From Leptura quadrifasciata (lineage: Eukaryota > Arthropoda > Insecta > Coleoptera > Cerambycidae), in assembly GCA_963675555.1 (NCBI GenBank), contig OY776679.1, forward strand, positions 73,278,723-73,342,722: DNA of 64,000 bases. The letters are read 5' to 3'. The notes under the pieces are model-generated. The model did no database searches. It had not been told where the DNA came from and saw only the letters and a program-made list of their open reading frames with translations. The translations under genes were made by a program, and so were the position numbers. Every line of letters starts with the position of its first letter. The stretch's first letter is position 1. Below are positions 44,335 to 55,849 of the stretch, in pieces.

Positions 44335-44993
44335 CCACACAAAATACCGTCAGTACAGCAAACTCAATGTCCAGCGATGTACCTAAGGTATGCTTCAATT
44401 CAATCTCCAAAGTACAGCGAATTCAATGTCCAGCGATGTACCTAAGGTGTGGTGCAATTGTAATCTCCAGGGAGCAACAGCGGACCCAATGTCCTACAAT
44501 GTAGCTCGGGTGTGATTACCCTTTTCCATGGGCACTGCAGTTTCTTTTATATGGTAAAAATGACGTCAAAATTTACCCAGATTTACGCGTCCCCCAAGTC
44601 CGACGGAATTGTTTACGTTAACAATATTAATATTTGATACGGCGTAGTTTTGTGCAGCGTTTCGGATTGAAAACTCCACTCTCTATCTCCACCTACGGTT
44701 AAGATAGAAAAGGGTAGGCGATTTCACACTCTGGGAAGTAACCGATGTGCTTGACGCTTATCGTGTTCATTGTAAACAAACCCTGTGGCTCGACTCGACT
44801 TTCTGTAACTTTTTAGTTAAAACTGTAGCGTTTAACTTTGCTTTAAAAGAATATAATTTTAAAATACATTCTGGTAACTTTACTGTGTTCAATATTAAAT
44901 GACTAAATAAATGTAAAAATGAAATGAATTAACTGCAATTATTAGTTGAATTTGGAAATAAATAAGAAAAACTACATTTATATATGGGGTATA
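44335..44993 (-). repeat. promoter-bearing repeat, copy 2, promoter part
   Basis: Inverted match to 16459-17090 with the tandem 60-bp units (44350-44512), the TATA box (TTTATATGG region, minus ATATAAAAG) and TGACGTCA at 44561-44568, then GGCGTAGTTTTGTGCAGCG and onward to TATATGGGGTATATACAGGG. It abuts the 81-bp MITE. Confidence 0.8.
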
Positions 44994-45074
44994 TACAGGG
45001 TGCTTCACAAGAAACCGACTTCTTATTATCATATATGGTTAAAATTTTTCAGGTAAGTTGCGTTACACCCTGTA
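44994..45074. mobile_element. 81-bp TIR-only mariner MITE
   Basis: Ends TACAGGGTGCTTC and GTTACACCCTGTA, with TA on both sides. The right half in reverse (TACAGGGTGTAACGCAA, AAAATTTTAACCATA, AATAAGAAGTCG) matches the left TIR of the mariner at 39237, so it is a deletion derivative reduced to little more than fused ends. Confidence 0.75.
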
Positions 45075-45076
45075 TA

Positions 45077-45250
45077 TAAATAAATAAATAAACACCACAG
45101 AAATTAGACAACCCCCAAGAAGCCAGAGGCTTGTGTGCAAAGGGTTACACATTGAAAAAACGCAGACATACAACCATTTCCTCCGACAGTGCCAGTGCCG
45201 GAGTTGGGATTCGAATCCAGTGGCGCGATATCCGTGTGATTAATCGCGAT
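45077..45250 (-). mobile_element. tRNA-derived SINE, family 2, copy 2
   Basis: Starts (on the plus strand) with an AAAT-repeat, which is the complement of its 3' tail, then ACACCACAGAAATTAGACAA, the body, and GGAGTTGGGATTCGAATCC, which contains the B box in reverse. The A-box region follows toward 45240. The open frame at 45131 is a by-product. Confidence 0.65.
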
Positions 45251-46679
45251 TACCACCAGTTAGTATGTATGTATATTATTGGCTGTGGTGCACTTTTCAG
45301 AAATATTTTTTTCAGAATAATTAGTAATTCATTATCCATTACAGTAGATAAACATCCTCCAAATATGTAAAGACTAAAGAGTTGGCTCTGTATTTGATTG
45401 TTGTACACATGATAAGTTTCTTTTCAGACTTGCCGCAAATATCTTTTATTACGTGCCCTGTGCCCTCCATCAAAAAATACATCTTTGCAGTGGTCTTTTA
45501 CTTCATATTCTTTAATTCTTGCACATTATACCTCCACTCCACATTATTTTATGTAAGTTTTGTCGTATTTAAGTCCATTTTACGTATATTCGTATATCAG
45601 TTATTAATAATACTTGCGATTATGCCAATGTTTCTTTGTTAAAAGTTCGATTACGATTAGTAAACCAAAGAATGATCGTGTAGAAACTAGCCACTTTTTC
45701 GTTTTGGGGTTTTGAGGTTTTATATACCTACCTACTTCATGAGAATAATTTCATGGAATCGGAATGTTAACGAATGCTTAACCGATATAAATATATTGTA
45801 ATTTATTGTCGGTAAAGTGGAGCTCACAACTCTTATTAATTCTGGTTTTCACTTTCAGATTTGCATGTATCATTGGAAATATACATAAATTTGCATATTT
45901 TTATATAAATCTTAGATATCTATAACGAGAGCACCGGAGTTTTCTTATTACGTAACAATCAAATTGTGTTCATTAACTGTTTAGATACTATAATTTCATT
46001 GTTATTCTTAGTCCGAGCAAATTATGTAATTAGATTAACTATAAATTATTGTATGAAGAAACTATTGACGAATGCAAGAGCCCCTTTCCCCTTTTATATA
46101 TTTGGTTTCTTAGAATTAATACTAATAGTGATATTTTCGGAACGCGCATTTTATACCGATCGGTGACGGTAAATCGTAAATCTTAAGTTTAAATGTCAAT
46201 CGATGGAGGGGGCATCGCAGCGACATAAACTGCAAATTGGGGGTTACGCCGCCTACGTTTCTCTGAAGAAATATCGCATTTAACAAATTGCTATTTCGTT
46301 GTAAATTTACGTTTATTTTCTTTAACATTTAATAGTGTATTACAAAACGAGCGCGGAAAGTGAAACTTAACACACGAGTGGAAATGTTGACGCTCAAGGC
46401 CGCAGGCCGAGTGCGGAAATTACACGAGTGTAAGACACTTTCTAGCGAGTTGGGCTCAATATTTTTCCCATGACAACCCAAACAACCATTTCTCATTTAA
46501 TAATTTATGCTTTTTTCTGATTTAATATTATTAAATTTGGTCGGTTTAATAGCATTTGTTTCATTCTTTCTCTTGAGTAGATTATTAACCCTTGAGTGAT
46601 TCAATTTTGGTATATTCTTGGCTTTATTATAAAGTAGTTTTGAACAAGATCATAATATGTTTCAATTTAGTGATATAAT
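45251..46679. other. unassigned tract
   Basis: No recognised gene. Around 46345-46440 ACACGAGTG occurs twice near GGCCGCAGGCCGAGTGCGG, a small G+C-rich, partly palindromic patch that may be part of an unknown DNA element. Hydrophobic open frames (45382-45642, 45966-46166) look like AT-rich chance frames. Confidence 0.35.
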
Positions 46680-46976
46680 GTTTTTTCTTTTTTATACATT
46701 TATTTAACGTCGGCCTATTTCCGCTACTGAGGCCTAACACTGACGCCTGTAGACGAGCTCCCCTAACCAGGAATTTTGCCGAACCTCTTGTCTAAAGAAG
46801 AGTAGGGATCTTTTACTTGCCTAACATTTAATAGACAAGGGACCGACGGCTTTACATCCCCTCCGAAGGATGGTATATCCCCTATACAACCCTCGCCTAA
46901 GGTTGTATAGCTTCCGCGCATACACTGATATACAAGCCGCTGGAAGATATGTGAGGCGAGGACGCGGTCTTCGTTG
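46680..46976 (-). mobile_element. 5S-type SINE, 3' part (split by LTR)
   Basis: Tail and body of the SINE on the minus strand. The left duplication TGATATAAT is at 46671-46679; its partner is at 48692-48700, beyond the other half. The body stops exactly at GTCTTCGTTG, where the LTR begins. Confidence 0.9.
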
Positions 46977-48592
46977 TGAACACGAAGGGTACCTCTGGTT
47001 TGGAAAAAATTAAATAATTTTAGCTAAAAAGCTTTGTATGAGACTCTAGAGGCCTTCCGTGCACTTAATATTATTTGATTTGAGTTCGGCGTGGATAAAC
47101 TTGAAAAGGCTGGAAAGGGCCAACTGCTTCGCCCTGTATATTGCCAGAGCTTGATTTGCACTCGAAATTAATCTAATTTAATTTATTTAACACTTTACTG
47201 AATATTATTTCAGTTGGCAGGGTCAAAAGCTACACCCTGTATAGTATTGTAGCTCGAGTTTAAATTAAACACTTTAGTTTAGAACAAAATTAACAAATGA
47301 TTTATTTCCGGTGAACACACAGAGTTAAATATTTAAATAGTAAAATTAAATTTTTTATTCACAAAAAATTATTTTAACGTATCAACACTTGAAATTTGCC
47401 TGAGTTGGGTTTGCTGTATTTTCTTTAATTAAAATTTGTTATTTATTAATGAGAAAATTCACTTAAAATTAGGGCCGCGAAGGCGATTTTTCAGTTGAAA
47501 CTAGGGCCGCGAAGACGATTTAAAATGCAGCACTGGGCTGAATAATAAAGTACTTTTTTACTAGGATCTGCCTAGGAAGGTGGTACGGGCACTAATTTAT
47601 TTATAGCTGAATACGCCGAAAACACAATTTTGGATTTAGGCTCTGGGGTGACCAAAAGGTAATGCGGATAACAGAACTAATTTCACTAGGTATACCGGAA
47701 ACACAACTTGCCGGGGCTTGGCACGCTCCCTTATTTATACTAGTGATGGGGCACGACGCTCGCTGAGAGCTGGAAAATCCGGAAAGGGAGCCAGACCATC
47801 ATATGGGGCTCGAATTATGAAATATTGTGCAAGGGTTGCTAAAATTTTGGAAAATTGGGTCGAAACTTATATCATTAAATCGGCTGTAGAAAATGTAATA
47901 ATTTGATATGAAAATGTCAGCGGAATCTAATTCGATTTTAGAAATATGAACGATAACTGTCTGAATAATTGGTTAAATTTGAATTGGTTCCGTGAAGTAG
48001 AAGTTGCTATATAGTCGTAATTTTAATCCATATTTAATGTTATATTGAGCCATATTGAGGGTTTGTGATTGTCTGCGCCGAGCAGAGCGGGATCCAGTTT
48101 TAGGATAATATGAAGTGAAATAGTGACGAGTTGCCAGCAACTAGTGGGAACACGTAAATTGGACTTATTTTTTGAATGAACGTTTTATGGGCTGACTGGA
48201 GAGATAAATGAAGGACGTTTTGTTATATTATTGGAAATTGAATTTGGACGTTGAATTGAAGCGAAAGGGTCTTGTAGAAACTTTTGGGAAGTGAAATAAA
48301 ATATTCTAATTTGAGGTTTGGGGAGTCATTTGAAAGTAATTTGAGATGATGAGGGGCTGTATTTTTTAGGGCGATCCATTGTAAGTTTTTTTACTATATT
48401 TTGATGAATTTTGATATTGGGAGGTTTTCGACGATATAATTAGATTATTCTCAGAAATATTAATTGAAAATTGGGGTTTTAATGACTTTTTTTTATATGT
48501 TTTGTCAACTCGACCGTAATGATTAAATTATTTGACAAGTTTTAGTGATTTTTCGTCGGTCAACTTGGTAATATGGAGAACGTATGGTAACA
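46977..48592 (-). mobile_element. solo LTR, 1.6 kb, inserted in a SINE
   Basis: Starts TGAACACGAAGGG and ends ACGTATGGTAACA on the plus strand, with GTTG on both sides (46973-46976 and 48593-48596); the intact SINE has a single GTTG. On the minus strand TATAAATAA at 47731-47739 is a TATA candidate and AATAAA occurs near 47298, so the LTR probably reads leftward. No inner direct repeat of its start is seen, so it is one long LTR rather than a small complete element. The 62-codon frame at 47718 has no motif. Confidence 0.88.
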
Positions 48593-48690
48593 GTTGGAAC
48601 GGTCACCCATCCAACTACTAACTGCGTTTGACGTTGCTTTACATCGCATATCGAGGTATGTACATAGTAAAGACGCACCTACTCTCGCCC
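48593..48690 (-). mobile_element. 5S-type SINE, 5' head (split by LTR)
   Basis: Carries the 5S-like head in reverse (CGGTCACCCATCCAACTACT onward, GTTGCTTTACATCGC) and the 5' end ACGCACCTACTCTCGCCC, followed by the duplication TGATATAAT at 48692-48700. It continues the body left at 46976. Confidence 0.9.
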
Positions 48691-48700
48691 TTGATATAAT

Positions 48701-50154
48701 TGGTTGTGGATATTTTTAAATCAATGATATATGATATATCATCTGATATTGATATGACGGAGTTTTTAAGCGCTCATTATTTTTATTTGATTTTGGGCTA
48801 AAATTAAAACAGCCGTGTAGTGATTGTTATACCTGTACCTACTATATAACGGGGTCAATTAGTGAAATTAAATTATACTCTTTTTAAATATGATCCAAAT
48901 ATGTTTCTGTTATTCGACCCGATTTATTTATTTATTTGCAGGTAAAGATCCAAAGCACAAAGTATGTTGAGATATGCGTGACATGTATTATTATTTTTGT
49001 TATTCATATCTAGATTTAATAAAAATCTAATTCACACTTTTTATTTACTATAACCACTCTGTTCTTCGATAAAGGTACGTGAATCCTCCCAGTGGGAGAT
49101 AATTTATAAAACAAATACTATTATTGTTGTTGTTTGGTAAATATTTTTGTAACTGGTTTTTGTGTTAATCACTTAATTTATTTTGTACAATTGATCCAAT
49201 GGTCTGAATATCTTCAACTAAGTAACTAGAATAAATGACCCGCATTCACAAATTTACTCTGTAGTATCCATCCACTTGCCAAGTAATTCATAAATGATAA
49301 TCATAAATTTACAGTTACGACGATATTTGACAATATTATAAACGTTAACATGTGTCATATACACATACTGCATGCCCATTAACATAAATACAGTTAGAAA
49401 CCTGCCTACAATGAGGTTTCTTGAGACAATAATCTAGTCAGCACGGTTTAGTTTTTGAAAGTTGTAAATTATATTTGTGGTTCCGCCGGGAAATTATTTG
49501 AAATGTTCAACAACTTGTACTAAAACTAGATTTATGTTTGTTACTAATATGCAATAGTATGCATGTTACATGCAACTAAAATTGGATATTTTCGTCGTAA
49601 AAGTAATTTAGGATAATTAATATCTACACTACAGAGACTTCGGAAATAGTGAATTACAGCTTTTGTTAAATTAATTCACAGTTTCGTAGATGATGATGAA
49701 AACATGAAATACTTCACATGCCTGCTCTCAAGCTTTCAGTTTTTCATTTTTTCCATTTTATACGCATAACTTTCATAAGTTCAAATCGCAGGTTCATATA
49801 GCTTGAATTTCGACAACGAACTTGTCAGATAACTAGGCCCTTTTCCACCGCCAACGTAAAAGAGTTATTTGTATATCAAGGTTTGAAAGTGGCAGTCTGC
49901 AGACCGCGGCTATTCTGTGGCATGAGCGAAGCCATCAGATTGCATGCCACCAGAAATTTTGGAGGCTTTTGATAAAGCGATAATGCAGTTCACATCAAGA
50001 AAAAGATATGAAGATGCGTACTAAAAGTTTATGGTTCAAAGTGTAACAATGCAAGAAAATCGGTGAAAAGGAAGTTTTAGTGTATATTGCAGAGAAGTCT
50101 AAGGTGTTTAAAGCATCCACTTTATGCACTGAATACTCAATGCTAGTCAACACT
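48701..50154. other. unassigned tract
   Basis: AT-rich, with a TTTATTTATTTATTTGCAG tract at 48924-48942 that could be a SINE tail. A somewhat more complex stretch lies at 49840-50110 (CTGCAGACCGCGGC) but no reading frame or motif is recognised there. Confidence 0.35.
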
Positions 50155-50345
50155 AGATTCTGGCTGGGTCCGGCCTAGGTACCAGGAAGGACTCGTATTT
50201 TGTATTTCTGGCTCATTTGTTTAGGCTTAAAACCGAGGGATTCTGGGTTCGATTTCTGGCTGGGATAAGGATGTTTAGTACCGTTTTTACCTTTTCCTCG
50301 GCGGTAGTGGTAAACTAGGTTGTAATTGACTGAGAAAACGCGTTA
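50155..50345 (+). mobile_element. possible tRNA-derived SINE
   Basis: TGGCTCATTTGTTTAGGC (A-box-like) and GGGTTCGATTTC (B-box-like) lie about 38 bases apart, the spacing of a tRNA promoter. No duplication or second copy is seen, so it may be a tRNA pseudogene or chance. Confidence 0.35.
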
Positions 50346-50397
50346 TTGAGTTCGGTTCTCAGTTTGATAGATGGCAATGTCGCAGGGAATAGTATAG

Positions 50398-50830
50398 TTA
50401 TGCTCTTTTCAAATAAAAATCAAGGGATGTCAAATCCGGCGATCTTGGCGGCCAGGATATTAATGAACTACTACGTCCAATCCACCTACCGGGAAAATTC
50501 TGGTTGAGACGTGCCCTGACAATTACTGCATGGTGTGGAGTGCATCCATCTAGTTGGAAATATAACTGTGCTCTTCCCTGCAGGTTTTGAATCTCGTTCG
50601 AAAATTGGTTTCTCAAGAACTCTAGAATATTTTAAAAAATTTTAATTTTCATTTAAAAAGTGACGTATTAAGCACTCGTTCAAAATATCCCACCAGACAT
50701 TTATTTTCTGTGAATATTAACTTCTGCAATTGATTACCCAATTGGGACTTTCTTCTGTCCAAAATCTACAATTCTGTGCGAACACCACACCGTTTGCGGT
50801 GAATGTAGCTGTTACATGGCCTATGTCCAT
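50398..50830 (-). pseudogene. DD41D-type mariner transposase relic
   Basis: From the minus strand: TANGVVFAQNCRFW and ESPNWVINC, then QKINVWWDIL, matching the region after the first catalytic aspartate. Then NLQGRAQLYFQLDGCTPHHA (second D), PGRWIGR and SWPPRSPDLTSLDFYL (third D, one residue further than the usual 41). Frameshifts separate the blocks, TIRs are not visible and the C-terminus is missing. Confidence 0.7.
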
Positions 50831-51934
50831 TTAACAGATTTATATAAAAACTAGTATTTTGTTTATATTTAGCACGATCTGTGCAACATTTTGATTCAGT
50901 TTTTGTAAGTGAAACTATTTTCAACTAACAGAATTTACTTGTATAACTGCTAAATCATTTCACACTGTTTTATGTACATATTTTTATATCTTAGGAACTC
51001 AGTTATGTTTTTTACACTATTATATATTTCCGTTCTATACAGCATTATTCCAGGAAACGATTGTCTACAAAATATATATTTACACTCATATACCTATATT
51101 TCAATTTATATATTTTTATTTACTATGCAAGTACATATGGTTATTTTCCTTACCTTTCTTTACTATATATAGTATAAATTGTTGCAATTTAAGTCAGCTG
51201 TGGTATTATAGATTTCTTTTATCGATTCTGTAATTTTTTGAGTACGGGAATCTACATCAGGCAGGTCGTTGCGCTTAACTCAACAATTGACAGATGGCCA
51301 TACCTGTCTATTTCTATATTTTATAGCTTTCATTTTAATTAGGGGAAATAGATTTCTCAAGTTTATTTGGTAGCATTATTTTGCAGTAAAGTAGGACAAA
51401 AAAAGTTTACCTTATTAGTAAAACTCACCAGGAAATCATTTGCTTGCAGCCTTTGTACTGATTCGAACATATATAAACTTAACTGTGGACTTCAGTAATT
51501 GATATTACACTTTTATATCCGCGTTAACAAGTGTTTAACATCCAGGTAAATTTCATTTATTACTAATTTAAAATTTAATTAAACTTCAATTTTTGTCTTT
51601 GATGTAATTTCAATGATTTTTAAAATATATTTTAATTTCAAGTTCAATTCTTTTTAGTTTAATAAGTAGTTAAAATACTATATGTACCACATGGTTTTAA
51701 AATATTTTTTTCTTTCTTTTTCATTTTTTTGGCAATTTATAGTTTACGAAATCAGCTTATATATTTCTATATATGTACTTATATATTTATATATTTCTAC
51801 ATTTATATACTTATACATTTCTGTATACGTTTCTGCATAGCTTCTATATTTCTAGCTTTTGCACAGCTTATCTTTCTGCATATAGATAAAATTTCATTAA
51901 CTGTTCAAAAAAACCACATAGTTGGTTAATTTTC
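50831..51934. other. unassigned AT-rich tract
   Basis: Strongly T-rich sequence with many TATATTT runs (51740-51840). The open frames at 50972 and 51729 are simple-sequence by-products. Confidence 0.35.
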
Positions 51935-52081
51935 CTACAATTTTCACTCCATTTCATTAAGAGACGTAAATTGCCAAGGAAACCTTTAAACTCCATTCTT
52001 GCAACAAGAGACAATTGTGGGCCTGGACTGCTGTTCCAGAACCAGTCACCTCAACAATAGTCAATCTAGCATCCTGGTATA

Positions 52082-52112
<31 letters not shown>
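51935..52112 (+). repeat. dispersed repeat X, copy 2, left part
   Basis: Matches 31180-31335, including ACAATTTTCAC, GAGACAATTGTGGGCCTG and CTGGTATAA. It runs into a TA microsatellite (52089-52114), in which the mariner inserted. Confidence 0.7.
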
Positions 52113-52119
<7 letters not shown>

Positions 52120-52788
52120 GGTTACTGGTAATTCGATACATTCCTTTGGAGATGTGATGGGGCATGAGCTAATGAGTAAATCTAGCCCTAATATACGTTA
52201 TGCAAAACTCAATAGTTTTTGAGATATTTCAATTTTTTTTGTTTTTCTCAAAAAAGTAGATCTTAATGTCTTAAAAGTTAATTTCCGAAAAATCTACTTG
52301 ACATTTTTAATTTTTTTTTTACTGGATTACTTGTCCAATCTTATAGATATCCGTTTGGAATGAAAAATATCCGGAAACATTTCGATCATGTGAACATTTA
52401 AAATAAAAACTTGTAAAAATTTTTTTTTTTTAAATCAGTTATGAAATTTACCTATTAGGTTTTTTTAAAAAAATATCAATGTAGCACGCGTACAAATTAT
52501 TATAAAAACTTCCTTATTTTAATAGCTATCTAACTAGGTAGAAATGTTTAATGTACCCTTGATAGTTCTAATAAAAAAATAATAAAGATAATGCTGGTGG
52601 CGGAATTTATTAAACGACTAATCGTTCATTTTCATTTAAGTCAGTCAGTCCTTGACTTTGACGTTTGTGCATATATGTCATTAACTGACATTCTTATCTC
52701 CGTGTCCCTTAAGTTTGTTGGTGTTGTTAAATTAGTTATCGAAGATTTTGATTTTGCTCGTAGTTGTTGTTATTGTATTTTCTGTGCC

Positions 52789-53859
52789 ATGGCCGCGTAT
52801 GCCAACGCAGAATACGCTGATATCTTGTTTGTCTATGGATACTGTGGCGGCAACGCTGCTGAAGCTCGCCGAGAATATGGTCTTTGGTACCCTAACCGCC
52901 GCTCACCAAATGCACGTGTATTCAGTACGACATATCGAAATATCGCTGAAACTGGCTCCGTGAAATGTAGAAGAAGTGACGCTGGTGCTCCTCCCGTTTA
53001 TGAACCAGATGATGAGGAAGAAATATTGAGGTATTTTGAGGAAAACCCAACTATTTCAACTAATAAAGTCGCAAGACTAACCGGAGCGTCACAATGGAAA
53101 GTTTGGTCTACGATACGTAGAGTTGGATGTCATCCTTACCACTATACCCCTGTCCAAGTCTTGGAGGAAGGTGATTCTGGAAGGAGAGTGGAATTCTGCC
53201 GCTTTATGTTAAATTCAGATGCAGAAAGTGCAAATTTTTTAACAAGTATTTTATGGACGGACGAGTCGAAATTTAATCGCGAGGGTATAACACATTTCCA
53301 CAACCTACATTATTGGGCAGAGGAAAATCCCAAGTTAACACGTGAAACTAGTTTCCAAATGAAGTTTTCTATTAATGTGTGGATGGGAGTCATTGGCCAC
53401 TATTTAATAGGGCCACACTTTCTTCCTCAAAATTTAAACGGGGAAATCTATGAAAATTTTTTAAGAAATGATCTGGCGGTGATTTTAGAAGATGTTCCTC
53501 TCGCCGTCAGACAGCGAATGATGTTTCAGAACGACGGTTGTCCAGCACATTATCGGCTGACAGTACGACAGTTACTTGATCAACGTTTCCCTAACCGTTG
53601 GATTGGAAGAGCGGGCCCAATACCTTGGCCAGCGCGAAGCCCTGACTTAACACCCCTTGATTATTACGTATGGGGTCATATGAAGGAGATGGTCTATGCC
53701 ACACCAGTCAATACTATAGAAAACCTTAGACAAAGGATAGTCGATGCTGCCCAACATATAAGGCATAATCTGACAACCAGAGTAACAAGGACGGAAATAA
53801 GAAGACGCTGCCGTGTCTGTATATGGAATAGGGGCTCCCATTTTGAGCAAGACATATAA
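52789..53859 (+). CDS. DD41D mariner transposase, intact
   Basis: The ATG in GCCATGGCCGCGTATG is preferred over an in-frame upstream ATG at 52591, which lies at the inner edge of the TIR and adds an unrelated leader; this gives 356 residues, the usual mariner length. Helix-turn-helix regions fall around residues 8-60 and 75-120. Catalytic acids: D158 (ILWTDESKF), D249 (FQNDGCPAHY) and D291 (SPDLTPLDYYVWG); 41 residues separate the last two, the DD41D signature of the rosa lineage. It would cut at the TIR ends and insert at TA. Compared with copy A it has CGA where A has the stop and GCPAHY where A has GYLAHY. Activity itself is unproven. Confidence 0.93.
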   Translation: MAAYANAEYADILFVYGYCGGNAAEARREYGLWYPNRRSPNARVFSTTYRNIAETGSVKCRRSDAGAPPVYEPDDEEEILRYFEENPTISTNKVARLTGASQWKVWSTIRRVGCHPYHYTPVQVLEEGDSGRRVEFCRFMLNSDAESANFLTSILWTDESKFNREGITHFHNLHYWAEENPKLTRETSFQMKFSINVWMGVIGHYLIGPHFLPQNLNGEIYENFLRNDLAVILEDVPLAVRQRMMFQNDGCPAHYRLTVRQLLDQRFPNRWIGRAGPIPWPARSPDLTPLDYYVWGHMKEMVYATPVNTIENLRQRIVDAAQHIRHNLTTRVTRTEIRRRCRVCIWNRGSHFEQDI

Positions 53860-54208
53860 AACATAAAGTACAACTTTGAAATTAATGAAGAATTAAACTC
53901 TACTTTTAAAATGTTTTTTACTGTTTATCTAAAAATAAAATTCGTACTACTTGTGTTATTTTTACTGGTATTTTCTTAGAACTATTAAGGGTACATTGAA
54001 CATTTGTACCTTGTTAGATAGCTATTGAAATAAGGCAGTTTTTATAATAATTTATACGCGTGTTACGTTAACATTTTTTTGAAAAAACCTAATAGGTAAA
54101 TTTCATAGCTGATTTAAAAAAAAAAAATTTTTAAAGTTTTTATTTCAGATGTTCACATGATCGAAATGTTTCCAGATATTTTTCATTCCAAACGGATATC
54201 TATAATAA

Positions 54209-54285
54209 ATAATAAATAAACACCACAGAAATTAGACAACCCCCAATTCCAGAAGCAAGGGCTTGTGCGGAAGGGGGGTTACACA
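54209..54285 (-). mobile_element. tRNA-type SINE family 2 fragment inside a mariner TIR
   Basis: The tract AATAAATAAACACCACAGAA onward to GGGGGGTTACACA interrupts ATCTATAATA|TTGGACAAG of the TIR, whose partner arm is uninterrupted. It matches the tail and adjacent body of the SINE at 45077. The promoter end is missing. Confidence 0.7.
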
Positions 54286-54506
54286 TTGGACAAGTAATCC
54301 AATAAAAAAAAATTTTAAAATGTCAAATAGATTTTTCGAAAATTAACTTTTGGGACATTAAGATCTACTTTTTGAGAAAAACAAAAAAAATTAAATATCT
54401 CAAAAACTATTGAGTTTTGCATATATATGTTAGGGCTAAATTTACTTCTTAGATCATGCCCCATCACATCTCCAAAGGAATGTATCGAATTACCAGTAAC
54501 CCTGTA

Positions 54507-54905
54507 TATATATTTTAAATTTCAATTAGTCTTTACAAACCGATTTATGTATTATTCATGTAATATATTTTAACATTCATTTTAAACTATCTTTATATTT
54601 CTCTTACCAACAATTTCAGTCTGATCTATAGTAGACTGGTTATTCGAGAAAAAGAAACAGTTCTACTTATTTTCACTATAGATGGTTCCCAATTTAACAT
54701 CAATTTTTCTTTGTCTCCTTTTCTCGAAATAAACAGAAACCTGTCATTTATGTCGTACATTTCAAAAAGGGTAAGTTTCTCCAGTCTTACGAATACTCTG
54801 GATCCATGGCTCTTTGCTCCGACTTAAACCACCTAGTCGTCTGCATATGTTGCCTCAATTCTTTCTCAAAAATAAATAATAAGGGAAAGGAGGTAACATA
54901 GCCTC
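54507..54905 (+). repeat. dispersed repeat X, copy 2, right part
   Basis: Continues the repeat begun at 51935 and matches 31410-31795 up to GGGAAAGGAGGTAACA. With the mariner removed in thought the repeat is continuous. Confidence 0.75.
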
Positions 54906-55849
54906 AGCGCTATAGATGATTTTTTTGTAAAATCTGGGTCATTCAAATACTTTCCTTGGAGCAATACTCAATCAAACCTTCTTTCTTTGTCAGCTACTTT
55001 CAAAGTATGTAAAAATTTGGATTTGTGTGGTTTCCGGTTATGATGTTTGAGGCGCCTCCAAATGATATTTCAAGACATGTTTAAATTTAGAGCAGCGTTC
55101 CTCATGCTTGAACGAAGATTTTCGTCAAAACTTAATAACAGTAATCATTCATTTGACAGTTATTTCGGCCAAAACACTCTTTTTATAAATACACAATCCT
55201 ATGCGGTTAATAATTTTTCTTGGCAATTTCTGAATTTTTATTTTTCTCAGGAAAAATTCAAGAATATGAATTTTTCAACGAAATTTGGTACAAATACATT
55301 AGAGGGGTTGCCAAATCCAGTGGCGTATTTATACTTACATTTGAAATAGAAAAGTCGCTAATAAATAAATTTCACCAGTTTCTGGTCCGAAAAAAATTCT
55401 AGTAGGAGACGCTTTTATGTTTTGTGATATTTAAGCACAAATATGAGCTTTTCAAAGATCTATATTTAAAAAAACACATTAACATTAAATAAACTTTTTA
55501 TGGGGGCGGTTCCAAGCAAAATGGAACACGCTGTATATAAATACATTAAATAAATGGCTAGGTTTCCCAAATATAGTAACATTTGTTGGAAATTTATTGG
55601 AAATAAGTAACATAACTTAACCTAATAAGTGATAAAATTCCCAACACCTATAAATCATCTTAGGAGCATTGGAATCTGATTTTCCTTCTTTGATCTGTAA
55701 GTCTCGTCAAACACATGTTTGCAAACTACTATTAAATCTCTTATTAACTGTTATACGGATTAAAAACACTACGTACGTAACGAAGCCGATTTTGTACACC
55801 ACAAGTACGTGTTTACTACGTTGAAATTTTATAGGGTCATAAACCCGAT
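54906..55849. other. unassigned tract ending a long-TIR-like element
   Basis: At 55500-55537 GGGGGCGGTTCC and AAAATGGAACACGCTGTA look like the right end of a mariner-type MITE; no left end is clear. The 100-codon frame at 55047 has no recognised motif. Confidence 0.3.

Larger units (their letters stand above)
52115..54506 (+). mobile_element. DD41D mariner (rosa-like), copy B, coding region intact
   Basis: Same ends as copy A (TACAGGGTTACTGGTAATTC and complement) with TA on both sides (52113-52114 and 54507-54508). TIRs reach about 52580 and 53975. The right TIR holds a 77-bp SINE fragment absent from copy A. The transposase frame is open throughout, so this copy is the best candidate for a recently active element in the window. 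Confidence 0.92.

Noticed and set aside
52591..52788. N-terminal 66-residue extension of the intact mariner transposase
   Set aside because: It lies at the inner edge of the TIR, is absent from copy A as a frame, and the ATG at 52789 gives the normal family length.
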